The translations under genes and the position numbers were made by a program. The notes below the pieces were generated by a model. That model made no database searches, was not told the origin of the DNA, and saw only the letters and a program-made list of their open reading frames with translations. DNA of 64,000 bases from Pectobacterium aquaticum (GTDB lineage: Bacteria; Pseudomonadota; Gammaproteobacteria; Enterobacterales; Enterobacteriaceae). Shown one piece after another: positions 1-8,306 of this stretch. The stretch covers positions 1,674,001 through 1,738,000 of the forward strand of contig NZ_CP086253.1 of the NCBI RefSeq assembly GCF_003382565.3, in the 5' to 3' direction. Within the stretch, counting starts at the first letter, position 1, and the number at the start of each line of letters is the position of its first letter.

Positions 1-681
1 CATATCAACAATGAGACGGGCGTAATTCAGCCCATTGAGAAAATATGTCAGTTATTACAAGGGCATAATGCTTATTTGCATGTTGATGCAGCACAAAGTT
101 TTGGCAAATTTTCTTTCAGTCTCGATAACTCTCGTATTGATTTTATCAGTGTTAGTGGTCATAAGCTTTATGCCCCAAAGGGAATCGGTGCATTAGTTTT
201 GCGGCGTCGCGGTTATGTTAAAGCTCCATTAAAGCCACTCTACTATGGTGGTGGCCAAGAAAAAGGGCTGCGCCCCGGAACTTTGGCTACGCCATTAATA
301 GCAGGTTTGGGGCTAGCCTGCGAATTAGTAACAAAGAATGCGGACGATTGGATTAGGCATGTTTCTGGGTTAAAAAGCGATTTCATTGCTACTGTTACCA
401 AATTAGGTGCTGTAATTAATGGAACCAATACGTCCCCTTATGTTTTGAATTTTTCTATTCCAGGTATCAATTCAGAGGCTGCTATGGTTCAGCTTAAAGG
501 AATCGTTGCCGTTTCAAATGGGTCAGCTTGTACGTCAAGTAGCTATGATCCATCTCATGTGTTAGTGGCTATGGGATTAGATGTAGAGCGAATAAATGGT
601 GCTATTCGTGTTTCCTTTGGGGTCTGTACAAGTGATATACCTTATGAAGAAATTAATCAGCAATTGAGGAGGTTAATTTAA
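1..681 (+). CDS. Cysteine desulfurase, DndA/IscS-like (5' end outside the window)
   Basis: A PLP-dependent aminotransferase-fold enzyme of the NifS/IscS/DndA family, which takes sulfur from L-cysteine as an enzyme-bound persulfide. The frame is open from base 1, so the N-terminus lies upstream; 226 residues remain. Visible motifs are HINNETGVIQPI, the HVDAAQ cofactor site, SVSGHK with the PLP lysine, GGGQEKGLRPGT, and the catalytic cysteine in SNGSACTS. The GGGQE..LRPGT form is closer to DndA-type enzymes than to housekeeping IscS (GGGHERG.RSGT). A DGQHR protein follows 146 bases downstream on the same strand, which suggests a role in a DNA-sulfur-modification-like system rather than Fe-S assembly. 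That role is inference; the family assignment is firm. Confidence 0.9.
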   Translation, partial: HINNETGVIQPIEKICQLLQGHNAYLHVDAAQSFGKFSFSLDNSRIDFISVSGHKLYAPKGIGALVLRRRGYVKAPLKPLYYGGGQEKGLRPGTLATPLIAGLGLACELVTKNADDWIRHVSGLKSDFIATVTKLGAVINGTNTSPYVLNFSIPGINSEAAMVQLKGIVAVSNGSACTSSSYDPSHVLVAMGLDVERINGAIRVSFGVCTSDIPYEEINQQLRRLI

Positions 682-827
682 AGTTATGTGCTGTTATTTT
701 TATCTTAAATATTTTTCATGAGGATAATCTTCATGGTTTTAATTTATAATAGAACAACAAAAAATTTCTGTTTGACCTTATAGGTCTTTTCTAGATATAA
801 AATCATAGTTATGTAATGGAGTGGTAC

Positions 828-1820
828 ATGGCCGAAAAATTATTAGCTTGGAATATTGGTAATGAGGATGTCGATTGTTATGTGACAGTGATGAAAGCTA
901 AGCATATTTTTAATTTATCAGAGGTGTCTCGAGCAAGCGAAAAACCTGAAGACGGCTATCAAAGACTTTTGAGTAAAAAAAGGGCTGAGGATATTGCCTC
1001 TTACCTTAATGAGGGAAATATCATACCTGGGGCGATTATACTAAGTGCTCGTGAAGGATGTAGCTTACATTTCGATAAAATAAAAAATACTCTTACTTTC
1101 GATGATAGTAGTAAAAATAAATTACTTGTAATTGATGGGCAGCATCGACTATTTGGTGCCAGTATGGCCAATAATGATATTCTTTTACCTGTTTGTATTT
1201 TCAAAGGATTAGATTTAAAACAAGAGGTGCAATATTTTATAGATATAAATTCCAATCAAGTTGGAGTTCCTAAAACTCTAAGAATAGAGCTTCTTAAGTT
1301 TTTATCAGAACCAGAGTCCAAAGAAGCTACTTTAATAAAGTTATTTCGTGATTTAAGTGAAGATATAGAATCACCTCTTTTCGGAAGGACATCCTCGACA
1401 GCTTCAATACCAGGGAAATTGTCTCATGTTCCATTTCATACGAGCTTATCTAGCCTAATAGAGGGTAGAACACTTAACTCGTTCAATTATGAGATGAAAA
1501 AAAGATTTATTCTGAATTTTCTTTTAGCAGCTTCTAAAGTTTTAATGGAAATTGAAGGTACAGATAAGCGATTGATAACTGGTGTTTTTTTTCAAGCGTT
1601 ATTTAAAATATTTGAGGAAGTATGCTCGCTTTCACTTGTGTTTTATAAAAATTACAAAGAAGAATCTTTGTACAAGATACTTTCTGGTATTAATAAAATA
1701 AATTTCGGAATTCATAAAGGAACTAACACTCAAAATATTAAAGCGCTTTCGGATGATATGCTTCAGTTGATTGAATTACATGTTAGAATGCTTGACGCTC
1801 CTGATGATCTTTTAGGATGA
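828..1820 (+). CDS. DGQHR-domain protein, DndB-like
   Basis: A 330-residue protein carrying the signature DGQHR at residues 103-107 (context VIDGQHRLFGA), followed by an FIDINSNQ segment typical of the DndB/DGQHR superfamily. DndB is the regulator of the phosphorothioation cluster; DGQHR proteins also occur in other DNA-modification and defence loci. The start at 828 is preferred over 816 because GGAG lies 6 bases before it. The gene is A+T rich compared with the flagellar genes, a sign of transfer. It lies between the desulfurase and the 295-residue gene, only 4 bases from the latter, so these two are probably co-transcribed. No DndC, DndD or DndE is visible, so canonical Dnd membership cannot be claimed. 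Confidence 0.75.
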   Translation: MAEKLLAWNIGNEDVDCYVTVMKAKHIFNLSEVSRASEKPEDGYQRLLSKKRAEDIASYLNEGNIIPGAIILSAREGCSLHFDKIKNTLTFDDSSKNKLLVIDGQHRLFGASMANNDILLPVCIFKGLDLKQEVQYFIDINSNQVGVPKTLRIELLKFLSEPESKEATLIKLFRDLSEDIESPLFGRTSSTASIPGKLSHVPFHTSLSSLIEGRTLNSFNYEMKKRFILNFLLAASKVLMEIEGTDKRLITGVFFQALFKIFEEVCSLSLVFYKNYKEESLYKILSGINKINFGIHKGTNTQNIKALSDDMLQLIELHVRMLDAPDDLLG

Positions 1821-1824
1821 AATC

Positions 1825-2712
1825 ATGATATCTGATGTGCTATTTAAAAAAATAATAAACAACATTAGCCAATATGGTTTATCTCCAGAGGTCGGCCAGA
1901 AATATTACTTCAAAGATACGATAAAACAATATTTGTTAGATCCAGCTAGCTTCTTAACATTTGAGTGTGCTGATGTAAATCATATATCTGTTGAATTGAA
2001 TGGGCAAGACTATAGAAATGCACTTTTTAGTGATTATTTTTATGGGAAGGTAAGGATTACTGAGCAAATTAATAATCTCCAATTGCAAATAAAAAATGCA
2101 AGTCAAATATCTTGGGTTTTAGTTACAGCATATTATGCATCTTTTTTCATGGCTACTGAGATTTCGAAATTATGTGGAAAGTACATAATTAATTTTTCAG
2201 ATGAAGATATGCGATTTATCATTTCTCACTCATATCAAGCAGTCAGTCCAAGTGAAAGTCCTCGTGAGTCTAATTATGGCTATCAGGTTAATGTTTCACT
2301 TTCAGAAAATGATAAAATGATTAAGCTTGTCTTTTGCAAGAGATCGTCTAGGCCTCATATTGAAGTATGGAAAAATATTGTTGAGATAGTAAATCAATTG
2401 AGTGTTGCAGATGCACATGTTCATTATCAAGAGCTATTTCTAGACATATGTAACGAAAGTAATGAGAAGTGGCATAATCCAAGTAGAATAAGAAATGATT
2501 GGAATTATCGGTTCGCTAACTATTATGGGGGAAAAGGAGATTCTCTAGGTGCAGTATTCTATAAAAACATAAGAGCATACAGTTCGTCGATGGGTTGGGC
2601 AGGAAAAAGGACTATTCGTCCACATGATGAGAATCGTGTGGCAGCGTTGTCTTACATTTATCATGTTTTATATAAAACAGTTAGCTCAATTAATGAGAGA
2701 ATAAGTTTTTGA
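1825..2712 (+). CDS. Unknown protein with HEPN-like helix, third gene of the DGQHR cassette
   Basis: A 295-residue soluble protein that I do not recognise as a family. A strong ribosome binding site (AGGATG) overlaps the end of the DGQHR gene. Residues about 97-112 read WVLVTAYYASFFMATE, which resembles the A-YYA-F--A helix of HEPN-fold proteins. Basic/histidine clusters appear near the C-terminus (SRIRNDWNYR, TIRPHDENR). No convincing R-x4-6-H ribonuclease motif can be placed with certainty. It is A+T rich like its neighbour. Tight spacing suggests it acts with the DGQHR protein, possibly as an effector or accessory part, but this is inference. Confidence 0.6.
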   Translation: MISDVLFKKIINNISQYGLSPEVGQKYYFKDTIKQYLLDPASFLTFECADVNHISVELNGQDYRNALFSDYFYGKVRITEQINNLQLQIKNASQISWVLVTAYYASFFMATEISKLCGKYIINFSDEDMRFIISHSYQAVSPSESPRESNYGYQVNVSLSENDKMIKLVFCKRSSRPHIEVWKNIVEIVNQLSVADAHVHYQELFLDICNESNEKWHNPSRIRNDWNYRFANYYGGKGDSLGAVFYKNIRAYSSSMGWAGKRTIRPHDENRVAALSYIYHVLYKTVSSINERISF

Positions 2713-3128
2713 TTATTTTAATATCCTATAGTGTTTACAGATAATTTAGGAACATCTGAATTAAATTTGGTTTATGTCCGAGTGTGATTCTTGGTATGAA
2801 ACAAAAATTTAAAGATTACTTTATAGTCAAGTACATCTCTTAAGATATTTTTTCAGAACTTCTCTGGCTACCACAATATGCTGTAACCTAGAGAGGTTGG
2901 TAATTCCTTCGCCATATTGAAACGTCTGATAGGCCGAACACATGAAGTAGTAACAGTGGCTTATGAGGCGCAGGCTGATCACCCTTACGCCATATAGATA
3001 TGTTGGTGATGGCTGTTTGACGTTCCTGGGCAGATAGCATACACAACACGGGCTGAAAGGAGACATGTTGCGATAATGCTCGTAAAATCAGTGAGATTCA
3101 AGTGTCTTGTTAACCGTGGAAACGCTGG
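2713..3128. other. Intergenic stretch, no convincing gene
   Basis: About 400 bases between the DGQHR cassette and the convergent LuxR-type gene. A 79-codon frame on the minus strand (3066-2827) has several Cys and His residues, but it has no ribosome binding site and no family match that I recognise. I see no clear terminator or promoter. Confidence 0.4.
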
Positions 3129-3710
3129 TTAAGCACGCAGAATTTTTCTGTGTTCAGTGTACGCAGTGTTATGTATATGCGTGATCTCGACTATCAATAA
3201 AAAGGTAAATAGATCTTTCATTCCATACTTTCTGTAAATGCCATTTCTCATGTTGTTGGCCGTTTTGTGAGTTATAGACATACTTTTTGCGATTGATTTT
3301 ATTGGTATGCCTTGTAGCCAGCAATCAAAAAACATTTTTTCTTTTGATGATAATAATACCTCATGGCCATTTATCTCCTTAAATATCGATATTGTAAAGA
3401 TGAGTTTTTTAAAAGTCCTTATAGGTGAACGTTTCGATATTAATATCACTTTGTTGGCAATGAGCAGGGGAGAGTGGTTACGATTATTTAAGATGATAAC
3501 AAATTTTATTTTTTCATCGTTAATGACTCGTTCTAACAGAATAGTATCGATGCCATGCTCGATATCAATAACACTTATTGACTCATTACCGTAGTTCATG
3601 CCTTCAAGATACGAAAATGCTACCTTGGTGAAGGCGCATTCACTGAATATTTTAATTCTCATGTTGGCTACAGTGGTGTATGAGATATCGGCCAGAAAAT
3701 CTGGATTCAT
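3129..3710 (-). CDS. LuxR-type HTH regulator coupled to the flagellin-like gene
   Basis: A 193-residue protein. Residues about 120-175 (LSSKEKMFFDCWLQGIPIKS and onward through SMSITHKTANNMRNGIYRK) form a GerE/LuxR C-terminal helix-turn-helix: 'ls.kE..ff..wlqG...k.IA..m.it.kT..n....iyrK.g'. The N-terminal 115 residues lack a recognisable receiver phosphorylation site or autoinducer-binding domain, as in small RcsB/FimZ-like regulators of surface-structure operons. Its ATG overlaps the flagellin TGA (ATGA, 4 bases), so it is translationally coupled to it. It may control the flagellin operon or cross-talk with motility; this is inference. Confidence 0.75.
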   Translation of the reverse strand: MNPDFLADISYTTVANMRIKIFSECAFTKVAFSYLEGMNYGNESISVIDIEHGIDTILLERVINDEKIKFVIILNNRNHSPLLIANKVILISKRSPIRTFKKLIFTISIFKEINGHEVLLSSKEKMFFDCWLQGIPIKSIAKSMSITHKTANNMRNGIYRKYGMKDLFTFLLIVEITHIHNTAYTEHRKILRA

Positions 3711-5158
3711 CCCCGTAATAGACTTAACACGATGTCAGATTTCTGGTTGGCCTGAGTGAGCATCGACATCGACGCCTGTTGCAGAATTTGGGCTTTCATC
3801 ATTGCGGAGACTTCGAGCGCATAGTCCGCATCCAGAATACGAGAGCGAGCGGCTGATGTAGCAATGGTTTCTTGCGACAGCACAGCACTTACCGATTCAA
3901 AGCGGTTCATCTGGCTTCCGTATTCACTGCGGTAGCCATTGACTGTTTCTAACGCTTTGTCAAATGTGGCTAATGCAGCGCCTGCCTCATCAGCGGTACT
4001 CAGTATGATATCCGACAGGCCCAGCGACTCGCTATCTGCTGGCGTCGGGTTAAGGGTGACTGTTTGCAAGTCATCGTCAAAACGAGCGCCGACGACGAAG
4101 GTTGTTGCTTTACTGACAGGAACTGAAGATGGTAGTGGCGGTGCAGGCTCTGTGGGGTTGGGAAGCTCATCCCAACGTGCACTGCCGTAAAACACACCGC
4201 TGCCCACCACAATAACAATTAAATCCTCCGTCACTTCATCAATGTGGAGCTTTTCCAATCGGTTTGCAGCCACATATCCATCGTTAAATCCCCCGGTGTT
4301 AGCATCTTCAAAACGGTCACCGTCACCGCTGTAGGTGATGGTCATGCCCTGATAACTGCTCTGCGTACCTGCGTTAATATTATATTCCCCGGCCTGAGAT
4401 AGAGCGTCAGCCGAGTAGGTCGCATTGGATAAAAAACCATTGTCTTGCGTAATAACGGATGCATTCATGATGCTTTCATCGGTCACGCCATTGGCTGACC
4501 AGACAATATCGGCATCACTCCCTTCAGCGGGGGTTCCCACCAGATGCTTACCATCCCGCGTAAATAATTGGATGTCATCATCGGCACTTAATGAGTCGAT
4601 GGTAATGGTTATATTTTTTGCTCCGGCAGGAATATAAGCCAGAGAAACCACCCCAGAAGGAAATTGATACTGGGTATTTTCATCTGGGAATTTTTCTGCC
4701 AGTGGGAGTGTATTCCCCAGTTTAGCGGGTTGAGGACCAGGCTCAGCAGGAGCCAACGGGTAAAGGCCAAAGATTTGTGTCGAGGAAGCAATTCGGTCTA
4801 TTTCAGCGCGTATTTGCTGATATTCACCGTCCAGACTGGTGCGATCCGCATCGGACAACGTGCCGTTTGCTGCCTGAACCGCGAGTTGTCTACCGCGTTG
4901 CAGCAGGTTATTGATTTCATTTAGTCCTCCTTCAGCAGTTTGCATCAGGCTGAGGCCATCCTTCATCCCATCAGTGATCACGTTGTTGGCATTCAGGTTG
5001 GCGGTCATCCGGTTAGTAATGGCCTGACCGGCCGCATCGTCCTTTGCGCTATTGATACGTAAACCGGATGAAAGGCGTTCAATGGCCTGACTCAAGCGGG
5101 AAGCTGATTTACCCTGCTGATTCAATATCGTTAAAGTATGGGAGTTAATCGAGGTCAT
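3707..5158 (-). CDS. Accessory flagellin with a large beta-rich insert
   Basis: A 483-residue flagellin. The N-terminal D0/D1 region (from MTSINSHTLTILNQ through LSSGLRINSAKDDAAGQAI, to about residue 130) and the C-terminal D1/D0 region (SRILDADYALEVSAMMKAQI, ending VLSLLRG) are complete, so it should polymerise or be exported by a flagellar system. The middle 250 residues are unlike enterobacterial FliC. They hold a segment (SLAYIPAGAKNITITIDSL.ADDDIQLFTRDG) resembling the jelly-roll of PPC/P-type domains, plus a proline-rich stretch PNPTEPAPPLPSS. The start at 5158 is chosen over an upstream in-frame ATG at 5275 because flagellin homology begins here and AGGATG lies upstream. It lies outside the main flagellar cluster, and no clear sigma-28 promoter is visible. 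Confidence 0.88.
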   Translation of the reverse strand: MTSINSHTLTILNQQGKSASRLSQAIERLSSGLRINSAKDDAAGQAITNRMTANLNANNVITDGMKDGLSLMQTAEGGLNEINNLLQRGRQLAVQAANGTLSDADRTSLDGEYQQIRAEIDRIASSTQIFGLYPLAPAEPGPQPAKLGNTLPLAEKFPDENTQYQFPSGVVSLAYIPAGAKNITITIDSLSADDDIQLFTRDGKHLVGTPAEGSDADIVWSANGVTDESIMNASVITQDNGFLSNATYSADALSQAGEYNINAGTQSSYQGMTITYSGDGDRFEDANTGGFNDGYVAANRLEKLHIDEVTEDLIVIVVGSGVFYGSARWDELPNPTEPAPPLPSSVPVSKATTFVVGARFDDDLQTVTLNPTPADSESLGLSDIILSTADEAGAALATFDKALETVNGYRSEYGSQMNRFESVSAVLSQETIATSAARSRILDADYALEVSAMMKAQILQQASMSMLTQANQKSDIVLSLLRG

Positions 5159-5850
5159 GGCACATCCATCCTGATGTGATAAAAACAGGGAAATTATCTG
5201 TAAGCCATTGTCCTGGGCTGAAAGAAGGAAAGGACATCCCCTTCCGAACAGCAGGAATAAAAGCAGATAAAACATTAATTTATGTTTGTTTTCGACAATA
5301 GCTTAGCGGTGATAGCGATCAAAAGATAATCGTTTTCATAGATCAATGCGATCGTATCGATCGGCGCTACCGATCGACGGTGCGGGAAGTGGCTGGTCAT
5401 TTAACGCTGCGAAAATCAAACAGACCGGTAGTCTGTCCAGTAGCCAAAGCAGGAGATGAAAATATACTCATCAACCAGAGCTCGAGGTTCCGGTTACATG
5501 TTGAGGAATGTATTTCCACGATTGAAGAGGACTCTCTGTCTCTCAGCTAATGATAGCGACTCTGAGGTTAACAATCAGTTAACGAATTATAATCAGCGAG
5601 ACAGCGTTAGTGCTTATTGAATCTATGACCTACTTTGCACCTCTTATGAGAAAGTCTCTTAGTCGTAAGGAACTCGTGATAGATGAACGCTTGAGCGTTT
5701 ACTTATTATCGCATTGCTGGTAATGCTGTGGTTACGGAATAGGAGCTCTAAACGCAATACCAAAGGAGACTGTTCATAATCAACAGCAAGTCGCGGAATT
5801 TCCTAGTTTAAAGTTGTTTTCTATTATTAAGGTACAAGTGGGAATTATAT
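5159..5850. promoter_or_regulatory. Long intergenic region upstream of the flagellin-like operon, with 21-bp palindrome
   Basis: About 690 bases with no supported gene. At 5357-5377 there is a perfect inverted repeat, TCGATCGG-CGCTA-CCGATCGA, about 200 bases upstream of the flagellin start. It is embedded in a GATCG-rich tract (5335-5380) with several further GATC/CGATCG words. A shorter pair, AACGCT-TG-AGCGTT, lies at 5686-5699. The first could be an operator for the LuxR-type protein, but no function is shown. Confidence 0.4.
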
Positions 5851-6066
5851 TTAATTACCGCGTGAATGCTCTATGCGTTGCTGCATCCAGGTTTCTACTT
5901 CACTTCTCAACCACCTTGAGCTACGTCCAAGTTTGATAGGTTGCGGAAATTCCCCATCTTTGATCAGTTTGTAGAACCACTTATCCGTCATACCGGTATA
6001 AGTCGTGATGAAGGCCATATCGATAAGTGGATTGTCTACGGAAAGTAAGGTGGTGGTATTAGTCAT
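5851..6066 (-). CDS. AlpA-family phage/island transcriptional regulator
   Basis: A 71-residue MerR-like excisionase-fold protein: FITTYTGMTDKWFYKLIKDG, then FPQPIKLGRSSRWLRSEVETWMQQRIE. This is the standard AlpA layout (helix-turn-helix, then 'F P.P.KLG..SRW...Ev..W'). AlpA proteins activate integrase or excision genes of P4-like islands. The ribosome binding site GAGGGAG lies 9 bases before the ATG. The inovirus Gp2-type gene sits upstream in the same orientation, the usual pairing in enterobacterial islands. Confidence 0.88.
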   Translation of the reverse strand: MTNTTTLLSVDNPLIDMAFITTYTGMTDKWFYKLIKDGEFPQPIKLGRSSRWLRSEVETWMQQRIEHSRGN

Positions 6067-6229
6067 GATTTGCTTCTCCCTCTGAGTAGTAAATGACGGG
6101 GGAAAATTGGCGCTATCAAAGAAAAATAAGCGCTAATTCTCCCTCAGAGGATGGGCGTTATCAGTTAAAAATTACTTCGACATCTTGCGTTGATGATTAA
6201 CAAAAGCTGTCTTGTTATATATAAAGTCT

Positions 6230-6835
6230 TTAACGATGACTACAGCCGAAATTACGGTCTCCATCATCAGTGACTTTGGTATGGTATTTGGCAAGATACA
6301 TGGCCCGTTCCAGTCCCTTCTGTAATTGCTCATTGTTTCCTCGTTCAATCCATAGTGATGGGTTATCTGGAAAATGAACCAGTGCGAAAAATCGCTGCAC
6401 ATCAATATGCAAGGCACTGCACCATGCTTGTTGAATCATCCCTGCTAGTGAGTTCGTGTCCAAGAAGTTACCAGCCCCACACCATGCATCACGGTTCAGT
6501 AGTAATATAACGTGATAATGCTTTTTCTCATTTATTTCACCATATTCTCGTACCCAGATATAACGCAGGGTAGTGATATGTACTCGCTTTCCTTCGCGCT
6601 GCTTACGTTGTTGGCAAGCTTTAATCTTTGCTTTAAGTGATTCGATAAAACGAGATATCACCGCAGCATCAGTTGCAGCTGGAGTATTTGGGATTCTTAA
6701 GTCCACTCTTAGCATCAGCACTCTACGATAAGCATCTAAAGAACTCAAAAATGTATCGATGATGCGCTGTTGCCAGAAGGGATTGTAAGTGTAAATCATT
6801 GAGTTTATCTCCGGTGGATTGTTGTTCATATCCAT
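6230..6835 (-). CDS. Inovirus Gp2-type protein (YagK/YfjJ family)
   Basis: A 201-residue protein (199 if the ATG at 6829 is used) of the family found in P4-like islands and annotated as inovirus-type Gp2. Diagnostic segments are 'MLRVDLRIP', 'YIWVREYGEINEKKHYHVIL' with an HxH-type pair, and the ending 'MYLAKYHTKVTDDGDRNFGC'. The family is related to rolling-circle replication initiators of filamentous phage; most island copies are of unknown activity. It ends at the expected family C-terminus and appears intact. Confidence 0.82.
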   Translation of the reverse strand: MDMNNNPPEINSMIYTYNPFWQQRIIDTFLSSLDAYRRVLMLRVDLRIPNTPAATDAAVISRFIESLKAKIKACQQRKQREGKRVHITTLRYIWVREYGEINEKKHYHVILLLNRDAWCGAGNFLDTNSLAGMIQQAWCSALHIDVQRFFALVHFPDNPSLWIERGNNEQLQKGLERAMYLAKYHTKVTDDGDRNFGCSHR

Positions 6836-7289
6836 TACCGGAGTTGTAAAAAAATACTTATTTTTGATGGCAATGTCATGGTGACTGATAAATGACCTGC
6901 AATCAGGATTTATTGATGTTTGACTTGAGTTTTACTCAATAGAGTTTTATCTAAAAACGCCTGTGTGATTTCATGGCCTTCATGATAGGTGTGAACCAAG
7001 TATATTGAACCAAGTATATATTACAAATCAGACAATCAAATCCAGTTTTTTACATAGTTAATTAGACTCATGCACTGATTGCTAGCGGTTTTTTGCGCAT
7101 GAATTACTCTGTAATTGAGTCGTGGCACTACACACCATTTTGTTCATTGATTTTACAAGGAAAAAACAAATAACAATCAGTTTTAAGGAACGTTTTTTCC
7201 TCAAAAAAATATGTTTTTTTCATGATCATTCTATGAAATCTCTTCATTTTTATATCTTTTAACTATATGATTAAGCATGGCATTTCAAA
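6836..7289. other. A+T-rich divergent intergenic region with a perfect 14-bp tandem repeat
   Basis: About 450 bases between the divergent Gp2-like gene and the 338-codon gene. It contains a perfect head-to-tail duplication TGAACCAAGTATAT x2 at 6992-7019 and several poly-A/T runs, consistent with promoters on both sides. No gene or RNA is recognised. Confidence 0.45.
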
Positions 7290-8306
7290 ATGAGTGATGA
7301 GCAATTGAATAATGATCATAAAAACGAAATAAAAAGATTAAAGGCTAGGCTTATTCAGCCTTTGATAGGAGAGGATACGATTTCGCTTAGGAAATATATT
7401 TTGACATATCCACTACTGACAATTAGAAAAGTGTTGTTGTCGCTTAATATTACTAATGCTAATTCTATATTCCCTGATATCGCTAACAATGCTGTTGCAA
7501 TGTCTGAGTTCATTATATCGGCTATACAGTCCAGAAAAGAATCACCTCCTCTGTTGTACCTTCAGCATCTTATAAATGATTCCAAGGAAGATCTCGCTCC
7601 CATAGAGAGTATTGTCTGGCTCAAAAAAGATCCCGAGGCATGTTACTATTTTTGGTCAGTGTTAATTAATCTTGAATGGATGTCTGTTTTAAAAGAGTTT
7701 AAAAACGGTAATTTCCATGTTTATAGTCAAGCTGTATACAATTATGACCCCAATAATAAATTTGTAGTTGATGTGTTAAAAATTCCAACAGCGATAGCTA
7801 GTCACAAAGAACGTTATTCTTCAATCGTTAAAATATTAAATGAATTACCGTTCAGAGGAGCCGAAATTGGACATTTAATCTCCATGGTTTTTTACTCTTA
7901 TAAATTAGATAAAACAAACTGTAATAAAAAAGCAAATATTGATTTATTAATAAAAAACAAAGAAGTAATTATTTTTTCACTTTCTTATCTACAGAAAAAA
8001 GGAATCTCAGTACCATATATTGAACCATTGACAGAAGCTGATAATAAATGCTCACTAGTAACCCAACTTTATCTCTTGAGTAGAAATGATGACTTTAAAG
8101 TACTGATTAACGCTATGATTAAAGCGTGGTCACAGAAAAAAATACGTGAAAAAGAAAAGGCTATTAATAAAAAGAAAGTTATAGAGCACTTGAGAGTAAA
8201 TGAGGAAAGCATGAAAATGCTTAACGAATTATCATCTAAATATAATGAAAGCCAAACAAATCTGGTTAATATGGCAGTTGCTTTGTTGTATAAAGAAATG
8301 GTGTGA
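7290..8306 (+). CDS. Orphan A+T-rich protein with ribbon-helix-helix-like C-terminus
   Basis: A 338-residue, mostly helical protein that I do not recognise. The last 40 residues (HLRVNEESMKMLNELSSKYN, then ESQTNLVNMAVALLYKEM) read like a ribbon-helix-helix DNA-binding fold (short strand, helix, turn, helix), preceded by a lysine-rich helix (KKIREKEKAINKKK). The codon use is A+T rich and lacks a strong ribosome binding site, pointing to recent transfer. It stands alone on the plus strand inside the island. It could be a plasmid/island partition or regulatory protein; low certainty. Confidence 0.6.
   Translation: MSDEQLNNDHKNEIKRLKARLIQPLIGEDTISLRKYILTYPLLTIRKVLLSLNITNANSIFPDIANNAVAMSEFIISAIQSRKESPPLLYLQHLINDSKEDLAPIESIVWLKKDPEACYYFWSVLINLEWMSVLKEFKNGNFHVYSQAVYNYDPNNKFVVDVLKIPTAIASHKERYSSIVKILNELPFRGAEIGHLISMVFYSYKLDKTNCNKKANIDLLIKNKEVIIFSLSYLQKKGISVPYIEPLTEADNKCSLVTQLYLLSRNDDFKVLINAMIKAWSQKKIREKEKAINKKKVIEHLRVNEESMKMLNELSSKYNESQTNLVNMAVALLYKEMV

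Noticed and set aside
2827..3066. 79-codon minus-strand frame with Cys/His residues
   Set aside because: It has no ribosome binding site and no recognisable family; a resemblance to phage zinc-finger activators was too weak.
5158..5275. 39-residue N-terminal extension of the flagellin with hydrophobic residues
   Set aside because: Flagellins lack signal peptides, homology begins at 5158, and a ribosome binding site is placed for that start.
5159..5700. Sigma-28 promoter for the accessory flagellin
   Set aside because: No TAAA-N15-GCCGATAA-like sequence could be found on the minus strand.
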